Shown here piece by piece: positions 43,455-56,062 of a stretch of DNA of 64,000 bases. The translations under genes and the position numbers were made by a program. The notes below the pieces were generated by a model, which had not been told where the DNA came from, ran no database searches, and saw only the letters and a program-made list of their open reading frames with translations. The DNA comes from Dioscorea cayenensis subsp. rotundata (Eukaryota > Streptophyta > Magnoliopsida > Dioscoreales > Dioscoreaceae), in contig NC_052477.1 of NCBI RefSeq assembly GCF_009730915.1, forward strand, positions 27,360,578 to 27,424,577, in the 5' to 3' direction. Position 1 is the first letter of the stretch, and each line of letters begins with the position of its first letter.

Positions 43455-46400
43455 TCATACTGCTTTTTCTTCGATTTGGCCACGAACGAAGTCCAGGACC
43501 GAAACTCGCTGTAGATTTAAACCAGTATAGAAAGTATAAGAAGTAAAAAAAATGTCATGCGTGTGCCAACTTAAAAATGCTTGTGCACTACATACCCGTT
43601 GTTCTAGATTGCTTTCATCGGCATCGGAATTTAATTTTAATGATTCTAAGAGTTCCACAGCTTCTTGAAATCCGGTTATTGCCCCAGCTTCATTCTTGAG
43701 AGTTCTATCCACATCTGCTACTTTTGCAAGAGAGACGGCAACATCTATAATCTGCACTCCAAAGCATGACCAAGATCAAAACGAAACCAGAAAAAGTTTC
43801 TTGGAAATAAAACCCAAAGATAAGCATCTGGCAGAAGAACTAGTTGCCATCTCATACACTAGCATTAAAATGGATCAACATGACATTTGCCTGTCACAAG
43901 TGAAACAATTGATCTGGCAACTTTCTACTCATTGAAATAAAGGAGACATTTGCTAAACATGGCGGGAAAGATTGTTTCTGTGCAACATCCTTCCATAAAA
44001 TTTTGATCACTCGATGTATGGAAGGTATTAGAAAATATATTCATTATCAGAGCAGTTCTTCAAATGTATTTCCTCTTCTTCTTATCCGCAAGTAAGGAAA
44101 TATATTCAAACAATTCAAAATAGAGATTGATGTTCAGAATGCCTGCTTGCAGAACTGGACTTCAATTGTCTATTTGCCTAGTTTAACAAATTAATCAAAT
44201 CAATGTCTTTAGTACGTAACAGGGCATTTGAAGTTGCAACATCTAATGGTAACTCCTACCAAAATTCATACAAGCCAAAGACCCCAATCTAGATCAACCG
44301 AATTCCTAGTTTGCCTTCAAAGCCATGTTTCAGTTCTAAGTCGCATATGATAATTGACTTCCCACACAAAAAGAAGTTAGTGACTTATACAACTGTAAGC
44401 TTTCAATTGGTCATCACTAGATCTACCACACTTGGTTTTGTTTACTCCCTATTACTCCTAGTCCTAAAATAAAATAGCAACCCTTCATGCTCAGGTGCAA
44501 ATAAAATAACGCAAAACAAGGGCCAAAAGAACTGCCCTTTCTACAGTAATACCTGCTACAATTGCAAGAGAAAATTTGGGTCAACTACCAACTAGAAAAT
44601 TTGCAGTTAAAGACATTCTTTTCAAATATTCTTTAAGGTCTACTACCAATCATCTTATGTTCATCATTAACTAACAGCAAAATGACAAGATAAAATCAAG
44701 TGACATGAATGTTGAAGGTAAATATTATATTTCACCTGTGATGAGACATTTGAGTTCTCTTTGGCTGCCTCACGACGAACATCCAAAGATCGCATATAAT
44801 AAGATCTAGCAGATTGCAGGTCACCATCATAGTACTTGAGATCTCCAATTTTATTTAGAGAAACAGACAGTGTGTGCACTAGCTGTGAAATAGTACAAGC
44901 AATGTCAAAATTCTGCAGAACTATGAAACTGTTTCTCCAAATGAAGAATTTAAACACAAAAAAATTATAAGGGATAGGCTGGGATCCAATGTATTACCTC
45001 AAGATCTTTTGCAGGAACTTTAGAAAGGAATTCAACACTCTCTTCATAGTAGTCAACTGCTTGTCCAGCATCTCCCATTGCTCGACTGGTATACCAGTAC
45101 AAATGTACAAAATATTGTTACATAACCATGTGCACATCTGGTAGTTAACATACTTTGCATTAAAAAAAAGAGGATTTCATAATATACATCAACATGCAAC
45201 TTCACTTAACGCTCCCTTTCAAATGAATTTGAAATTTTATTTAGGATGTTTCAGTATGATGATTCAGATTATTAGATCAATCTCTGGGTCACAGAGTCCA
45301 TCTGTATCTCTAGTATTAAATAATACATACTGAAATATTTCTATGGAAAAAATTAATCATGGGCACTTCTGTATTTGAACATTAAATTACACAAAGAACA
45401 GGAAACTGATTCAACTTGCATGAAAATAGAAAGTAACTTATGGCTTGGTTTCTCATAAGACAATAAAGATTATCAGCTTACACAATCCTTGAAGAAAAAC
45501 ACCTTGAAGTTAAAGCCAATACTAATATTCCTAATAGATGATAGATGTGCAATTTGTTTATAGATCCAACAAGCCATAAACCGAATGCCACATTCCACAA
45601 GTAAATGAGGAAAAAAAAGTGAATACAAGGTAGGAATACGAACCAGCAATCCCCTAGCATCCCAAGAATAGCTCCAAGTTGTGAGCATAATTCTGCAGTA
45701 TTACCCAATGATTGCAATTGCTCACGTATATCCTCTGCACAGAGAGAAAGCCTTGAACGTGCGCTTTCAATGTTCTTTGCCTGGAAAGCCTGAAGATGAA
45801 ACAGTAAATCTTACAACCTTCACACAGAGGGACATTACCACAAACCTTGAGTAAAAATCCTTCTATCATCCAGAAACAGCAATAAAGTGAACAGGTTAAA
45901 CAAGAGCCTTTAAAATCATACCCTCATTGCTTGCTGTACTAAAAATGCACCCCTCTCCATGGAAACATCCGCATATATAACATTTTTCTGTTCTTGAATT
46001 TCACTACCATCTGCATTCACTTGAGCTCTCTTGATTCTTGCATGGCCATTAATAAAGCGTTCAACAGTATTCTGTAGATCTGAATCAGGCTCAATCTTGT
46101 CTATATCAGCACCACATAGTGGGCAGTCCTTGAAGCGTGATATACATGCTCTGTTATGAGAAGTGACACATAGATGGTAAAATTTTCATTAGGCCCAAAT
46201 ATTATGTAAAGGATGAGATGGAGAAATTACTTTCAGCTTTACTCACTTGCAAAACTTATGTGCACAGGGTACACATTTACTACTTTCAAAAAGCAGGGCC
46301 TTGCAAATCATACAGCTCAGAGGACCTAGTTTGAAAGTATGAGAATCATATCCAAAGGGGCATTTAGCAGGTACTGTTTCAGAGCCATTGTTCTGGCTGC

Positions 46401-46509
46401 GATCTCCATCCTCACCTCTTGCTTCATGTTTGTCAACATCTCCGCCAGACCTCATTGGACAGACAGCTCCAACTGGAGCAGTTTTAGCAAATGGACAACC
46501 AGAACTCAT
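43455..46509 (-). CDS. NCA1-like RING/TPR-type protein (catalase chaperone)
   Basis: Seven coding exons on the minus strand: 46509-46247, 46150-45922, 45789-45644, 45085-44998, 44882-44736, 43751-43596 and 43508-43455, joining in frame to 360 residues. The start is MSSGCPFAKT. A second CPFG box (about residue 51) precedes a C3HC4 RING: CMICKALLF, CVPCAHKFCKAC, CPLCGAD. Then ADVSMERGAFLVQQAMRAF and a helical repeat-like C-terminal half with HTLSVSLNKIGDLKYYDGDL and VAVSLAKVADVDRTL. This arrangement matches plant NO CATALASE ACTIVITY 1, a cytosolic protein that binds catalase and raises its activity under stress (family knowledge). Most introns use standard GT-AG sites; the exon 3 donor is GTTCGT. 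The gene looks intact. Confidence 0.93.
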
Positions 46510-46523
46510 TGCTTAAGTATTCA

Positions 46524-47471
46524 CTGAAATAGATAAGGACAGTAAAGCTTTAGTTGTTCTCTCAATCAAAATCATAATGTAGCAAAAAAAATGGTTTTTT
46601 GAAAAGCATGATACTGCAACACAAAAGAATAATAAAAACTCCATCCCTGCAGTATGCAAATAGACAAAATAATTCAGCTATGTGTTGGTTAATTAAGAGT
46701 ACCACGTACCCATACCAAAACTCCAGATTGCACAAGCATGGTGAAAACTACCGAAACTTTGTTCTAGATTGCTCATCAACTCTTATACTAAGCCTCATTA
46801 ATGAATGAAAACATTATAAGTACAAATTAAGAGCCAAGCAAACTCGCATTCATAAATTTGTACTTCATGTTGCCATTTAACCTCAATATTTCCATAATAG
46901 ATTATTAAACAAAATGCTCCCCCGAAGATATTTGGTACCAATCAAACCAAACCTATTTCAGAACCAGAACTCCAGATTGCACAGGCAAGGCACGGAAAAA
47001 AAACAAAACAAAACTCTGAGAGTAGATTAGGCAGCAATAGCTAATGAAAACACAATCAAGAATGAAATAGGATTCAATCAAGCTGGAATTCATTCATCAA
47101 AGCTTCATGTTTCCATTACAGCCAATCTAAACCAAATTCTCCCAAAAAAAAAAAAAAATTGGTAAAAATCAAATCAAACCACTGTCAATGAGTGCCATTA
47201 CCATGTTCTACATGACTCGCGAATCAACAACCATGACGACCATATAGAAATTCAACAACAAAGAACCACCTACGAAGCTCGAAAGCACAAATCCACACAA
47301 CAACTAATACAAAAAAACCACGATTTCTTCCCTAAAACACTGTCCTTAATACACAAAAACCTAGCAAGATCTAAACCCTAATTCCAACCAAATTAAACTC
47401 CAAAATACTCATGCAATTCATCAAATCAGGCAAAAAAACAGATGATAAAAGTGAAAAAACAACGATCATAC
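46524..47471 (-). other. 5'UTR intron of the NCA1 gene
   Basis: On the minus strand a GTATGA donor (47471) follows CGATTGG in a GC-richer leader, and a TATTTCAG acceptor ends at 46524, 14 nt before the start codon. The 948-bp interval is T/A-rich as plant introns are. Leader exon about 47600-47472. Inferred from splice signals only. Confidence 0.6.
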
Positions 47472-47647
47472 CCAATCGACAACGATGGAGAACGATCTAG
47501 TGATGGATTTAGGAGGGAATTGGGGGAGATTAGTGGAGCTCGAAGGGGAGCAAGACGATGGAGGGAAGGAGAAGAGTGGTTCTCTTATCGCTATTCGCCA
47601 CAAATTGGTGATAAATTTCGGGGTGATCGCTTTCTCTCTCTTCTCTG

Positions 47648-48190
47648 GGGCACGTGTTTTGCGCGTGCGATCACGTGTTTTGCGCGTGTTTTCGTATGCA
47701 TGTATATATATATATATTTTAAAAAAAAAATTAATTTGTTTGAGGATTTATGGATAAATGTATTTAATTAATAAAAATGGTTTGTTAATATTATATAATT
47801 AATTAATTTTCATAGAAAATAAAAGCGTGGGATAATCCTCAAACCCTTCCAATATCTCCGATTTGATTATTTTTAATAAAATATAGATAAATCATGTTTA
47901 GGATATCCACAAATGTAATAATTTTTTTGATGAACATTTTCTTCTATTCAATGGTGCACGTGTTTTGCGCGTGGGATAACGTGTGTTACGTGTATTTTCG
48001 TATGCAGTGTATATATATATAATTTTAAATTCTAATTTGTCTGAGGATATATGCATAAATGTTTTTAATTAATACAAAGGGTTTGTTAATATTATGTTAT
48101 TAATTAATTTTCATAAAAAATAAAAGTGTGTGATAATCCTCAAACCTTCATAATTATCTTCTATTTAATATTTTTTAATGAAATATGAAC
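47648..48190. repeat. Diverged tandem duplication upstream of NCA1, with CACGTG boxes
   Basis: Copy 1 (about 47648-47890) and copy 2 (about 47954-48190) share GCACGTGTTTTGCGCGTG, TTTTCGTATGCA, a TA tract, TTAATTAAT blocks and TGATAATCCTCAAACC. CACGTG occurs at 47651-47656, 47672-47677 and 47957-47962. Position at the NCA1 transcription start suggests promoter duplication. Confidence 0.8.
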
Positions 48191-49278
48191 AAAATAGGAA
48201 CGTGCATAAATGTTGAGTTAATAATTCAATACATCAACACCCCTAGCTAATATACAAACAAAAAGGTTGTTGGTTCTTCTACTTAATATTGTATAGATGT
48301 ACAAATTTATCAAAAAATTTCAAGTGAACTTTTAATATTTATTTATTTGTAAATGTAATATTAGATATGTATGATTATTTTTTTATTTGATTTTATATTC
48401 ATGTACCATGGTAAGTTGATAACTCGAAAAAAGGGATAGTGAAAATTTAAACATATTAACAAATTGAGTTTGATAGTTGTTAGTTAAAAAAACAACAAAA
48501 ATCGAAAAACAAGTATATATATTAGTCAAAAGGAAGTAATAATTAGTGGAAATTGCCAAAAAAAACCCTTTAAGTTAGTAAAATTGCTAAAAACACCTCA
48601 GCTTTTGAATCCCTGAAAAACCCCTCCTTTTTAAAGTCTATGTTTTTTCAAAACCCCCAAACCCTCAGAACGGATGTGAGCGGAGTGAGCTTTTAATTTT
48701 TGACGAAAATAAAATCCAAAAAAAAAAACCTCTGTTTATAATTGAAACAGAGATTTCTTCATTATATTTTAATAAAAACCCATGAGTTTAGTTCACAATG
48801 CTAATCCTTCCGTCTCGGTCACATATACATCTCCAATTTATTTATTTTTATAAATATTATTATTTTAAAATAAAACTTATACAATAAACTAAACAATTCC
48901 ATAAAATTTTAATAAACCTCTACTAATGATTTAAAATCAATTATAAAAAAAAAAATCCATATAACAATTAGAACAAGTCTAGGGTTTTATTTTAATTTTA
49001 TTATTATTATGTAGTAATATATTTCTGATCATTAATAATTTGATAATCAAATCGAGATATGGCTTCTTGAGCTTTTTATTTAGATATTTTTAATGCAATA
49101 CTATTATGTTTATAATATATATAATTAAAATAATTAAACTATATAATTTCGGGAATGGGACTAGGGTGGTGAATCAGGTTCCCCTATAGTGCAAGGCAAA
49201 TTGACAACTCTATTACACTATAATCAAATACCATGCATGGATAAGTACCTTCATAATTTTCTCATTATACACACACAA
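48191..49278. other. Intergenic, no gene seen
   Basis: AT-rich. A block at about 48550-48690 with AAAAACCCC/CCCTTTAAG runs looks like dispersed repeat DNA. No coding sequence. Confidence 0.5.

Positions 49279-49331
<53 letters not shown>
49279..49331. repeat. (AAT)n microsatellite
   Basis: About 17 AAT units. Translated frames here give Asn or Tyr runs and are artefacts. Confidence 0.95.
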
Positions 49332-49335
<4 letters not shown>

Positions 49336-49625
49336 GGCCACATCCACACTGAAAATGATTGGGCTCCTTAACCCTTGGGCCTAAAAGCCCACCTTTATAA
49401 TGACATAACAAATAAGTAAGCGAAAAAATGACATCTAATAAACTTTTGCTCAAATAGATTGAGACTTAGCACTCATATTCATCATCATCACCATCACTGT
49501 TGTTAGTTGTTCATGTTATCCTTAATGATTTGAATAACTATATGAAATTCTTTGACTTTTAAATTATCTTTTGGACTTCTTTCCTTCGGACTATTTCATG
49601 CATATTAGTTTATTATAATGACTAA

Positions 49626-50672
49626 GGGGCCGTTTGGTTCGTGGTAATGACATATTATGACGTACGAATCTGTAGTAATATGGATGGGAATATTATATAT
49701 ATGACGAATATTGTAGTAATCCGATATAACCACGCTTTTGGTTAGGAAGTTTTATAGCCGGGAATAATTCATTAATGCGTGTTTGGTTCGCCATGGTAAT
49801 CAATGGGTAAAATATAAAAAATACCGAAAATACCCTCTTTAATAAGGGCTTTTCTTCTTAACCTGAATTTTAACTTAATCAAGATTAACTATCAAATTTT
49901 TGAGGAAGCCCTCAAGTGTTTCCCGAATCTTGCTTTTTGAAGATTAGATTTCATAGTCATGTGATTATCATGATATATGGGGATTGAATAGCAAATGCCT
50001 CCCGAGCAAGAATGTTTCATCAAACTCAGAAAGGAGATTGATGGAAAGATATATGGAGCAATGTATACAATTATATGGCTATCACGAACCATGATGTATG
50101 GTAAAGCAGATTGATTCATGAAAATATAAAAGGGCTATATTCTATCTCCATCAATCAAAGGCCATCTTCTCAACAAGAAAGAATACAATGAAGCAAGATT
50201 CAAATCAAATATTTTATCATTATCAGAAAGAATCGAATCAAATAAACATAGGGAAAGATGATGATGGGTATTTGGGAACAAACCCGATTGAAAGGAAGTT
50301 AGATGGTTGTCAAATCGGGTTGCTTTTTGCTTCGAGGAAAACCTAAAACGCCTCGAAACCCTATCGGAGAAACGAAACACCATATGAAAACAAATTTCGC
50401 ATATTAGACCACCGTATATGTTTAAAAATTATTTTTTTAAAAAACAAGGGTATATTTGACCCAAAAATTTATTAGATTACCAGAACTTGGTAATCTCGGA
50501 TAATCCACCCAATTTGGTGGTAATGAGATTACCAAGTTTTTTGCAATATTCTAATGTTGAAAATCTTAGATTACTATCCACATTACCATTGTCTCTAACC
50601 AAGCGTGGTAATCTTTTGGATTACCACGTAACGATGATAATGTTTTCACATTACCGCCAACCAAACGGCCCC
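49626..50672. mobile_element. PIF/Harbinger-type non-autonomous element (1047 bp), TAA duplication
   Basis: Terminal inverted repeats GGGGCCGTTTGGTTCGTGGT and, reverse-complemented, GGGGCCGTTTGGTTGGCGGT. They are flanked by TAA (49623-49625 and 50673-50675). Sub-terminal GGTAATNNNATTACC-like motifs recur near the right end. The interior (about 49880-50390) has short frames on the minus strand but no transposase motif that I recognise; it could contain captured sequence. Confidence 0.85.
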
Positions 50673-50675
50673 TAA

Positions 50676-53076
50676 TATTAATGATAACTAGACAATCAAA
50701 TTGACTCCAAATTCCCATAAATGACTTTTAATTATTTTATTCTTGTTCAATTATTGTTCAATTATATAACAAGATCAATTAACTTATGTTTGGTTAACAA
50801 AATTATACCTCATGATGTAATGTATTATATTTTGTTAATTCTATGTAGTAGATATATATATATATATATATATGTGTGTGAATAGTTAAAATTAATCAAA
50901 GTCGTTAAAAGGAAAGAATCTAAGTCAAGCAAGTTAAGATGTCTTTAAAGTGAAATAAATAAAGAGAGAACAGCAAAACATCAAAGAAGAGACCTTGTGA
51001 TACTTCTTTACGCTTCCTTGATGCACCCTTAAATCTAACATTGCCTTCACATGACAGACAATGCACTATTCCAACATGATAAATGCTTTCATATTTATGC
51101 ATTTGTTACAAGGTCAATCAAAACTAAGTTGATGCTAATCAATCAATAAGTAAAGATTTTGTGTGAGGACAAGGCACACTATTATGCATTATCCAACAAT
51201 GTAAATCACAAGTCATTTTAATGCTTCATATCAATCTAGAAACATTAAACTATGAAGTATCTATCATGATAAAGTTCCAAGAAGCGATGCCTCCCTTATA
51301 AGTTTTTGTCATTGGTCCCTCTTCTTGATTCTTTCTGAATAATTCAATGTATTTAACAAAAGTGCAATAAAAAACAAGAAAACAAAATTTTATGTTTTTT
51401 TTTTCTATCTTCCATGTTTATATCATTGAAGTTTCAATATAAATAGATTCGATATATATCATCGAGTCTCACATGTAAAATTGATCGGAGAATATTGTTG
51501 CCACATAGCACTTTAACTTTGAGTTAATGATGTATAGTTTTGTGGTACAGTCACAAGGAACACATTCTAATCAATCTTGTACAAATTAATAATAATAATA
51601 TATTTTTTTTTATTATTTTTCTTTGTCTCGTTGTAGCCGGTTATTAAACTTTAGGTACATCCATCCATATCCAATTTGAGTCACCAAATAAACATCCCAC
51701 ATGCATTTTTTTTTGTTATGTCCTTTTTAAATCTTTAAATTATTTTTCTTTATCCATTTCATTCAGAAAATAACTTGGTTCGTTTTTAGTTGGATTTTGG
51801 ATTGACTCGCTTTACTATCATCCCTAGTAATGACCTACACCAGATAAGTTTCTTACAATATATTTACTTTTTAAATTTCAATATATGTATATAACTAATA
51901 AAATTTATAAATGATATGGACTAGACTTTGGTGGTGAACTTATATGATAACTTTTGACTTTTGAGATAGAGGCAATAATTTTCAAGTCTCATAGATTGAT
52001 TATAAATGTATGATGATATTATCGTTACAAAGAAATATATCTATAAGAGTGATTTAAATTAAAAATGGTTAATAAAATTAGGTGTTTTGATAAAAGGAGG
52101 AGGAACCTAAAAGTTATTTATAATGCATCATAAAATTTTAATAAATAAATTACAAGTGTTTAATCATGTAACTATGACTCATGTACCATTTGTTTTACTT
52201 CACTTTGGATATTTTATTTTCTCCAACATATAAAATGATGACGAAGGTCAATGTTTATATATTTTTTTTATTTGTTTTTAGAATAAGATGTTGGAATTTT
52301 AGAAAAGATTATTATTATTTTATTAAGAAGATACTGTGACCATTATGAAAACCAAAGTTTTAATAAAAAATTATGAAGAAAAGGAAGAACAATTAATAAG
52401 AGTCTATTCAAATTAATGGATAGAAAAAAAGAATTAAAGAATGGTAATCTCTTTGCAATGTCAGGAATGATGTCACATTCCTTTCAGCAACGCTGACGTC
52501 ATCCATGCGGCTGCTTTTAACCATTATTAAAAACGAATTTATACTAGTTTTTAATTAAATGACATTCAACTTAATCAAGTATGTAGTCACATATGTGTGA
52601 GAGCCTGACTCTATCAATGAGGAGCACACTCAAAAACACACGTCCTTACCTTTCGTGAGAGTAAAGAATCAAATTTAAATCTTATTTGAGAAAAAAAGGT
52701 TAATAGTGTCACTGGCCAAAAAATCTTTAACAAAAATACTCATCTTAAAACCAATATATAAGCAGCATGTTTGCCTAAAAATAAAATTTAAAGTTATTAA
52801 TTTTATTTTAAGTTATACACTTCATCATATTTTATTTGATAGTTTATTAATTCCAAAGCAAATAATGTCACAAATGCAGTGTTATAAACAAAACCTTGAT
52901 TCATAGTTTGCTCGTTTGAAATTATGGATTTAATATAATAACAATATACAATATAAATATATGGCTATTTTTTTTGCATGTGTTCATAGAAAAAATAAAA
53001 GTAAGACAGAGAAAGAGAATGGATTAGTATGAATTGTTGAGAGAGAAAAATAAAAATGAGAAAGTATCTAATGAAT
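50676..53076. other. Intergenic, no gene seen
   Basis: AT-rich DNA with a (TA)n tract near 50853. A palindromic TGACGTCA at 52494-52501 is a bZIP/TGA-type motif but lies 3.6 kb from the nearest gene. No supported coding sequence. Confidence 0.5.
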
Positions 53077-53158
53077 CTAAAAGGGAGCATTCGTGAAGTT
53101 ATTACTTTACAGACGACTCTAAAAGGGACATCCAGTGAAGTTATTATTTTACGGACGA
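53077..53158. repeat. About 40-bp tandem repeat, two copies
   Basis: TCTAAAAGGGANCATNCNGTGA-type sequence, followed by AGTTATTANTTTACNGACGA, occurs twice back to back with a few changes. Confidence 0.75.
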
Positions 53159-54527
53159 CCTGCAAATATCCCTAAAATACCGGGATTTTGCAAACATCTC
53201 TAGAATACCAGACCTCTGAATGCATACAAAGAATAACCGATACAAAATCCAAATATTTTAAGCTATTAACTTGAAAGTCTAGGACTTCCTACGAGGTTAG
53301 CTCAAACACAATTTACCTCCCAAGTTCTGACAGGATTCAGTGCTTTATTGTTGGTAGTGCTTTATTGTTGGTATAGTTATTTCTGAAAGATATATAACTG
53401 AAGTATGATATATAGATAGCCAAGAGTAAATATGGATTTATTGGGTGTGAAGCGGTGAATAGGATGCACAGTATGATAAATTGACAGCAGGGTAATAATG
53501 AAACAAAACAAAACAAAAGACAGTGTGTGTCATGACTCATGAAAAACAGTAGATTGATAAGTAGTCAAGCAGTCAAAAAAGGAGTGGAAAAAGCAAAAAC
53601 AGAATGGTAGTTGAGGTTGATAATGAGGCATGGCACATTGGCACAGAGAGCATCTAAGCAAGAGCTAGGTAGGTAGGTCCATGGTGATGTTAGATAGGTC
53701 CAAGGAATGACTTGGCCTGTTTTCATGCCTTGATTCATATGAATTATAATAACTCGTGCTTGACATGCATATGTATGCAATGGCGTCATCTCATCTCTTG
53801 GCCCCCAAACAATTATCTCTTATGGTCGTCAATTCTATCCTTAATTTTTTTTTTATGACGGTCACACCCCTCACCTATTTAATAATTATTCATCAAAAAT
53901 TCAATGTCTTAACGATCAAGACTCCTCATTCATTTTTTAAATATAATTTTAAATACTATCCAATGATATTGATTCAAAACATACGGAGAATAAAAAGTGA
54001 AATATATAGTATTTTAATATAAATCATCTGATCATAATTATCATAGTAATTTAATTAAATAATTACCAACCAGTTTTCTCTACTTATATATAGTCTTTAT
54101 CTATCTATTTCTTATTTTTTAAATTTTACGGGTGTTAAATATTTATTCATATATATATATATATATATATATGACTATACGTCAAAGGCAAATATTTGTA
54201 GAACATCCGTGATCGGGAAAAAAAAGTAATGACAGCGTGATAGAAAAAAATTGCTATTTATATAAATAGTACAACAAACAGATGTTCAAAAACATGTACT
54301 TGTTCTTAAATGGGTAGTTAGGTTATATTTGGGTTTTTATTAGTTCTTCTAAAGTGGGATAGTTCAGATAATATGACTGTGTAATTATTTATAGTACATT
54401 AAAGTGCTTCTAATTAAATTCTATGAAAATATGAGTTTAATTTTACTCGCTTGCTTCAGTAAAAAAAATATTTGAGATTGTTATATTAATTATAAATTTT
54501 AAATATTTTAAATATTTTAAAAATATA

Positions 54528-54566
<39 letters not shown>

Positions 54567-55780
54567 ATTTAAACTCAAAACTTCATTTGAACAAGTCAAA
54601 CGATGTAAACCTTTATCATTTGGACTTAACTCAATTTATTAAAATACATTTTTTAATTTACATATAATTATTTTAAAAATATAAAATGACTAATGTACTG
54701 GAAAAAAAAATAAATTCAACAACTACAAAAGTGGCTAATATAGAAGATTTTTATTAACTACAAACAAAATATTAAATACTCACTAAATCATAAACCCTAC
54801 GACTCTTTTCGGTTTTATTCACCCATTTTTTTCTGGTCCCATTTATTTATCTATTCAAAAAATTAATAAAATATTAAATATTATTTATTCATATTTATCA
54901 TTTACATTTAATATACTTTTAAAAATTAATAATTTTTTTTATAAATTTAAAATTATCAATTAACTATAATTGATTTTCTTAAAATGAACCAGGAACGAAT
55001 AAAATATGAAAAAATTGAACAAAAATTTATATAATTATAATCCCTCCATTCCTTATTATCTGCCACAAATCCATGTTCTTTTTTATTTGTCATTTTCTAA
55101 CATCAAGAAGCATTTATTATTTTTTTCCTAAAATTACTCTTAACACTCTGTTCAATTCTAATCTCAATTAAATACAGAGAAATGCGAAAATATAAATTGT
55201 GAGTAATTTTAAAGATAATTAATTAGAATAACTAAGTTTTAGTACAGTGAGAGACAAGCCATTTCCCATCAGAAACAAGTGGTTTTAAAGCCGGTAGGTG
55301 ATTACTCTCGGTTTTGGGTTATGCATTACCCGTAACTTCTGCTCATTTGTCAAAAAGTAAAATATAACCGTTAATTTAGTGTCAGATGAATTTTTTATGA
55401 GTTAAAAAAAAAATTAGAAATGAAAAGTTAGTTTCATAATTGAGCCTCACTTCCCCCACTCAAGAAAAATACTGCCTGCCCAAAATCCACTCTCAAAGAC
55501 AACGAATTTAAACTGAAATGACTAATTCCTCCTCACTTCCACTCTTTTCCTGAACGAACGCCTTCCGAGATCTCGATTAACCACTTGGCTGTATAAAACA
55601 ACGGACGTAAGAAACCATAATACAATATAAAATAAAAATTATAAATAAATAAAAAGAAAATAAAGAAGATAAAGGCAAAAGGGCAATGAGGGAAGAATAA
55701 TAGAAGAAATAGTTGGAACTTAGAAGAGTCCAAGAGTTGACCGGCATGACTAATGAGTCGGCTCATCAGCCACAGCACAC
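53159..55780. other. Intergenic / distal upstream of NAC gene 2
   Basis: AT-rich with TA tracts near 54150 and 54538-54562. A 17-bp GTGCTTTATTGTTGGTA motif is repeated at 53340 and 53357. No supported gene. Confidence 0.5.
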
Positions 55781-55910
55781 CACACCTCACGCCCTCCACG
55801 TAGTAAAACCTCTAGAGAAAAGTAGTGGCTGCTCCCTCTCCCACGCGCACCCCTCTTCCGAACCTTCCTTCCACCGCCCTCCCTCTTTGTTTCCACGCCC
55901 TCTCCACCAC

Positions 55911-55962
55911 CACGTGTGCCCTTTCTCCTCTCTCTCTCTCTCTCTATATCTATATATATATA
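55911..55962 (+). promoter_or_regulatory. Core promoter of NAC gene 2
   Basis: CACGTG (G-box) at 55911-55916, then a CT-rich tract and a TATA-type sequence TATATATATA at 55951-55960. Transcription probably starts within some 30 bp after it. The arrangement is seen directly; use is inferred. Confidence 0.5.
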
Positions 55963-55972
55963 GACAGTGTCT

Positions 55973-55987
55973 ATGGTCTTCTTGTGA
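55973..55987 (+). other. Possible 4-codon upstream ORF in the NAC gene 2 leader
   Basis: ATGGTCTTCTTGTGA (M-V-F-L-stop) lies between the TATA box and the NAC start codon. It would be in the mRNA only if transcription starts before 55973. Its stop codon falls in the first copy of the leader repeat. Confidence 0.3.
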
Positions 55988-56044
55988 GCATTTCGTCAAA
56001 CATCTAGCATTTTATTCTTGTGAGCATTTCATCGAACATCTGGT
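55979..56044 (+). repeat. 30-bp direct repeat in the 5' leader of NAC gene 2
   Basis: TTCTTGTGAGCATTTCGTCA with AACATCTAG (55979-56008) recurs at 56015-56044 with only three or so changes, a 36-bp period. It ends 18 bp before the start codon. Confidence 0.9.
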
Positions 56045-56062
56045 GTTCAGAATTTTGCAGAG

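Noticed and set aside
47442..47771. Plus-strand frames of 90-109 codons upstream of NCA1
   Set aside because: They are antisense to the NCA1 leader and upstream region, with repetitive GCGCGTG content and no similarity.
49189..49453. Frames with long Asn or Tyr runs
   Set aside because: Produced by the (AAT)n microsatellite.
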